DNA from: Candidatus Ancillula trichonymphae ImTpAt
Lineage (GTDB): Bacteria; Actinomycetota; Actinomycetes; Actinomycetales; Bifidobacteriaceae
DNA: 8,903 bases
Assembly: GCA_000485475.1 (NCBI GenBank)
Contig: AXYY01000122.1
Span: 1-8,903 of the forward strand
Reading direction: 5' to 3'
Shown piece by piece: positions 7,545 to 8,903 of this stretch; position 1 is the first letter of the stretch, and the number at the start of each line of letters is the position of its first letter. The notes beneath the pieces were generated by a model. The model did no database searches and was not told the DNA's origin. It saw only the letters and a list, made by a program, of their open reading frames with translations. The position numbers and the translations under genes are program-made.

Positions 7545-8372
7545 ATCTCCTATCCCTTTCTTCTCTGGACTATTACTATCTTCAGTTGCACCCAACAGTT
7601 CTTTCTCCCAATCTGCCATAGGTTCAGTCTCAACAGTGGCGTCTTCCTCGCCTTTCTTGGTCTTTGCCGCAGCAACTTCACTGCGAGATAGTAAACCTGC
7701 AGCAATTGCATCAGCGATGAACTTAGTCAACAAGTCCACTGAACGAATTGCATCGTCGTTGCCGGGAATTAGGTAATCAATCATATCTGGATCACAATTT
7801 GTATCAGCAATGGCAACAACTGGAATTCCCAACTTGCGCGCTTCATTAACAGCCAGATGTTCCTTTATCGTGTCAACAACCCATATGGCGGACGGAAGCC
7901 TGTTCATATTGCGAATTCCGCCTAGTGTTTTCGAAAGCTTGTCCTTTTCGCGACGAAGCAGCAGTAGTTCTTTTTTGGTGGTTGCTGCAGACGAAGACGT
8001 GTCGTCAAAGTTGATGCTCTCGAGATCCTTCAAGCGCCCTAACCGCTTTGAAATTGTTTGGAAGTTGGTTAACATACCGCCCAGCCAGCGCTCTGATACA
8101 TACGGCTGCCCCACGCGAGTCGCCTGGAGTTTAATTATTTCTTGTGCCTGCCTCTTCGTTCCAACAAACAGAATTGAACCACCATTTGCAACAGTATTCT
8201 TCACGAAGTCAAACCCTTTATTCATATATTCAACTGTTTGCATCAAATCTATGATGTAAATACCATTACGATCCGTCATAATGAATTTCTTCATCTTGGG
8301 ATTCCGCCTGCGCATTTGATGTCCAAAATGCACGCCATTAGCGAGCAAGTCTTGCGTTGTTATACTTGACAT
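6681..8372 (-). CDS. rpsB-tsf: In-frame fusion of 30S ribosomal protein S2 and elongation factor Ts
   Basis: One open frame of 563 codons encodes two proteins that are normally separate. Residues 1 to about 263 are ribosomal protein S2: ANGVHFGHQMRRRNPKMK at 11-28, TDRNGIYIIDL, FVGTKRQAQE, SERWLGGMLTNF, and ending near the actinobacterial tail MADWEKELLGAT. A short polar linker of about 13 residues (EDSNSPEKKGIGD) follows. Residues 277-563 are a full-length EF-Ts of 287 residues: LLRETTGAGALDVKNAL at 288-304 and ELDSETDFVAKS at about 358-369, then the core and C-terminal domains. EF-Ts exchanges GDP for GTP on EF-Tu. The ATG at 8372 has AGAGG 8 bases upstream. No stop codon separates the two parts here. 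A ribosome binding site and ATG remain at the EF-Ts start, so both a fusion and free EF-Ts may be made. A lost stop codon or a sequence error are the alternatives. Confidence 0.93.
   Translation of the reverse strand: MSSITTQDLLANGVHFGHQMRRRNPKMKKFIMTDRNGIYIIDLMQTVEYMNKGFDFVKNTVANGGSILFVGTKRQAQEIIKLQATRVGQPYVSERWLGGMLTNFQTISKRLGRLKDLESINFDDTSSSAATTKKELLLLRREKDKLSKTLGGIRNMNRLPSAIWVVDTIKEHLAVNEARKLGIPVVAIADTNCDPDMIDYLIPGNDDAIRSVDLLTKFIADAIAAGLLSRSEVAAAKTKKGEEDATVETEPMADWEKELLGATEDSNSPEKKGIGDMVNYTAVEDIKLLRETTGAGALDVKNALVEADGDKARATEILRIKGAKAAAKRGERETAEGLIASKIVQSKSGKGQAGYIIELDSETDFVAKSPDFVELANSILEAVVAADANDLESALAAETTVGTVKDKIEEVAGMKLRENLVLKNAGKVEGEVVVEYLHKKDVALPPYVGVVVGVDGVSEENAKKLAAHLASYLGINGSFPYTSIDDVPSAVIESEERIAREKNQGKPDEIMQKIVAGALNNFYKQQVLLEQELAFDSTVLIKNLLGTGKITSYVGFLVGGTNY
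6694..6699 (-). promoter_or_regulatory. Ribosome binding site of pyrH
   Basis: AGGTGG on the minus strand lies 9 bases before the TTG start of pyrH and inside the last codons of tsf. It supports the rare start codon and a coupled stop-start (TTGA). Confidence 0.7.
7545..7559 (-). promoter_or_regulatory. Internal ribosome binding site for EF-Ts inside the fusion
   Basis: The minus strand reads AAAGGGATAGGAGAT and then the ATG at 7544. AGGAG is too close for ideal use (2 bases), whereas AAAGGG is at a good distance (9 bases). Such a purine-rich block exactly before the first EF-Ts methionine suggests a once separate tsf start that still may work. Confidence 0.55.
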
Positions 8373-8503
8373 ATTATATTCCTCTGCTTTTAGTTACCTC
8401 TAATGTGACACCAAACCCACAAGCCGCAACTTCAAGCACACTAAACTGGTACGCTAGAACCCGCAGCCCGACGACGAGCCCAATGTTAATCCACACGAAT
8501 TAC
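8373..8503 (-). promoter_or_regulatory. 5' leader of the rpsB operon, about 130 nt
   Basis: This untranslated leader runs from the predicted transcript start near 8503 to the rpsB ATG. AGAGG at 8385-8381 is the ribosome binding site. One hairpin is visible at 8455-8435: AGCGTAC pairs with GTGTGCT over seven pairs (two G-U) around the loop CAGTTTA. A direct repeat GGGCT occurs further upstream. S2 represses its own operon through the leader in some bacteria, so a control role is possible, but I do not recognise a known S2-binding motif here. Confidence 0.45.
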
Positions 8504-8509
8504 AACCCC

Positions 8510-8538
8510 ATTATAGCACACTTGTTGTCCCGTGTCAA
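8510..8538 (-). promoter_or_regulatory. Consensus SigA-type promoter of the rpsB-tsf-pyrH-frr-cdsA operon
   Basis: On the minus strand a perfect TTGACA (8538-8533), a 17-base spacer and a perfect TATAAT (8515-8510) are present. TGC before the -10 adds an extended -10 element. The start should lie near 8503. This is the strongest promoter seen in the window, fitting a highly expressed ribosomal operon. Confidence 0.93.
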
Positions 8539-8599
8539 ATCCAGAAGCGGTTTCTAGTTGCACAATTTAAGGTGTTGTAAAAACTTCACATCACCCCCA

Positions 8600-8903
8600 T
8601 CAGTCGCTAATCGGCTTGAGCAGTGCGAGAATCAGAACGGTAATAACAAATGCTACAAATGCGCATACCCCCCCCCAAAAAAAAAGAAGCCAGAGGGATG
8701 TTGTTCATCGTAAAAACGTACGTAGAACGAGTTTGTGCCCCTTGTCCAAGTGCATTTTGCCAAAACATATTGTTAGTATAGTCTAAATGCATATTTTGGC
8801 GCTACTAATTCAGTTGTTGCTGCTAATCCAATCGAAGAGACGAACAATTCACCAAGAGAAAACGTGGTAATTGGAATTATGAGCATGAACAGATTTACCT
8901 TTT
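8600..8903 (-). pseudogene. 3' end of a POT-family (PTR2) proton-coupled peptide transporter gene, frameshifted
   Basis: Reading in from the right edge on the minus strand, one frame gives LIIPITTFSLGELFVSS, then IGLAATTELVAPKYAFRLY, and a TAA at 8775-8773. GELF followed by a small-residue helix and a PKYA-like loop is typical of the C-terminal half of POT di/tripeptide transporters. The match continues in a second frame as NNMFWQNALGQGAQ (about 8774-8733). It returns to the first frame as SFYVRFYDEQHPSGFFFF (to about 8677), and after the T9-G9 tract goes to a third frame with VCAFVAFVITVLILALLKPI, ending at the TGA at 8602-8600. At least three frame changes in about 180 bases mean the C-terminal helices cannot be made in one piece as written. 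The N-terminal part lies outside the window, so a shortened active product cannot be excluded. The family call rests on motif wording and hydrophobic pattern only. Confidence 0.7.
8668..8685. repeat. Double homopolymer C9A9 (T9G9 on the transporter strand)
   Basis: Nine C (8668-8676) are followed by nine A (8677-8685). On the minus strand they encode FFFGGG in the transporter remnant. Adding one base to the tract would join the frame before it to the conserved C-terminal helix after it. Tracts of this length are prone to slippage in replication and in sequencing. Confidence 0.95.

Noticed and set aside
7810..8259. A 149-codon plus-strand frame opposite rpsB.
   Set aside because: It is Ser/Arg-rich shadow translation of the S2 coding strand, with no supporting start signals.
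8607..8792. A 61-codon minus-strand frame as a small gene.
   Set aside because: It is one of several frames of the transporter remnant. Only its first part matches the family, and it has no ribosome binding site of its own.
1..8903. CRISPR arrays, insertion sequences, attachment sites or a novel accessory system.
   Set aside because: No regular repeats, transposase-like frames or terminal inverted repeats were seen; gene content is core translation, nucleotide and lipid metabolism.

Overview
The window looks like a piece of a reduced-genome actinobacterium, and my best match by eye is Tropheryma whipplei. That name is inference from recognition, not from a search. The supporting signs are the conserved actinobacterial order rpsB-tsf-pyrH-frr-cdsA, a long eukaryote-like isoleucyl-tRNA synthetase, a HelD-type RNA polymerase-associated helicase whose motif wording resembles mycobacterial HelD, a UMP kinase of actinobacterial type, and a leaderless gene start. 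Base composition is moderate for an actinobacterium, and spacing is tight, with genes overlapping by 1 to 4 bases.

Layout. Bases 1-958 (+) hold the C-terminal part of a UvrD-like/HelD-like helicase that runs in from the left edge. It converges on ileS (980-4339, -), with only 21 bases between the two stop codons. Upstream of ileS, on the same strand, is tRNA-His (GTG) at 4399-4472 with a strong promoter of its own. ileS has an extended -10 box placed so that transcription would start at its ATG. From 8538 down to 4600 (-) runs one translation/growth operon: a consensus promoter, a leader of about 130 nt, an rpsB-tsf fusion in one 563-codon frame, pyrH, frr and cdsA. Bases 8600-8903 (-) are the decayed 3' end of a POT-family peptide transporter gene, with several frame changes and an 18-base T9-G9 double homopolymer.

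How the genes fit together. Ribosomal protein S2 and EF-Ts serve ribosome assembly and elongation, RRF recycles ribosomes, and IleRS and tRNA-His serve aminoacylation and decoding. UMP kinase feeds pyrimidine nucleotides, CdsA makes the CDP-diacylglycerol used for phospholipids, and the helicase probably frees stalled RNA polymerase. This is mostly ordinary core genome. I see no defence system, mobile element, CRISPR array or secondary-metabolism locus. The points worth a second look are the rpsB-tsf fusion with a retained internal ribosome binding site, the homopolymer-bearing transporter remnant, the apparently leaderless ileS without a T-box, and two local departures in the IleRS editing domain.
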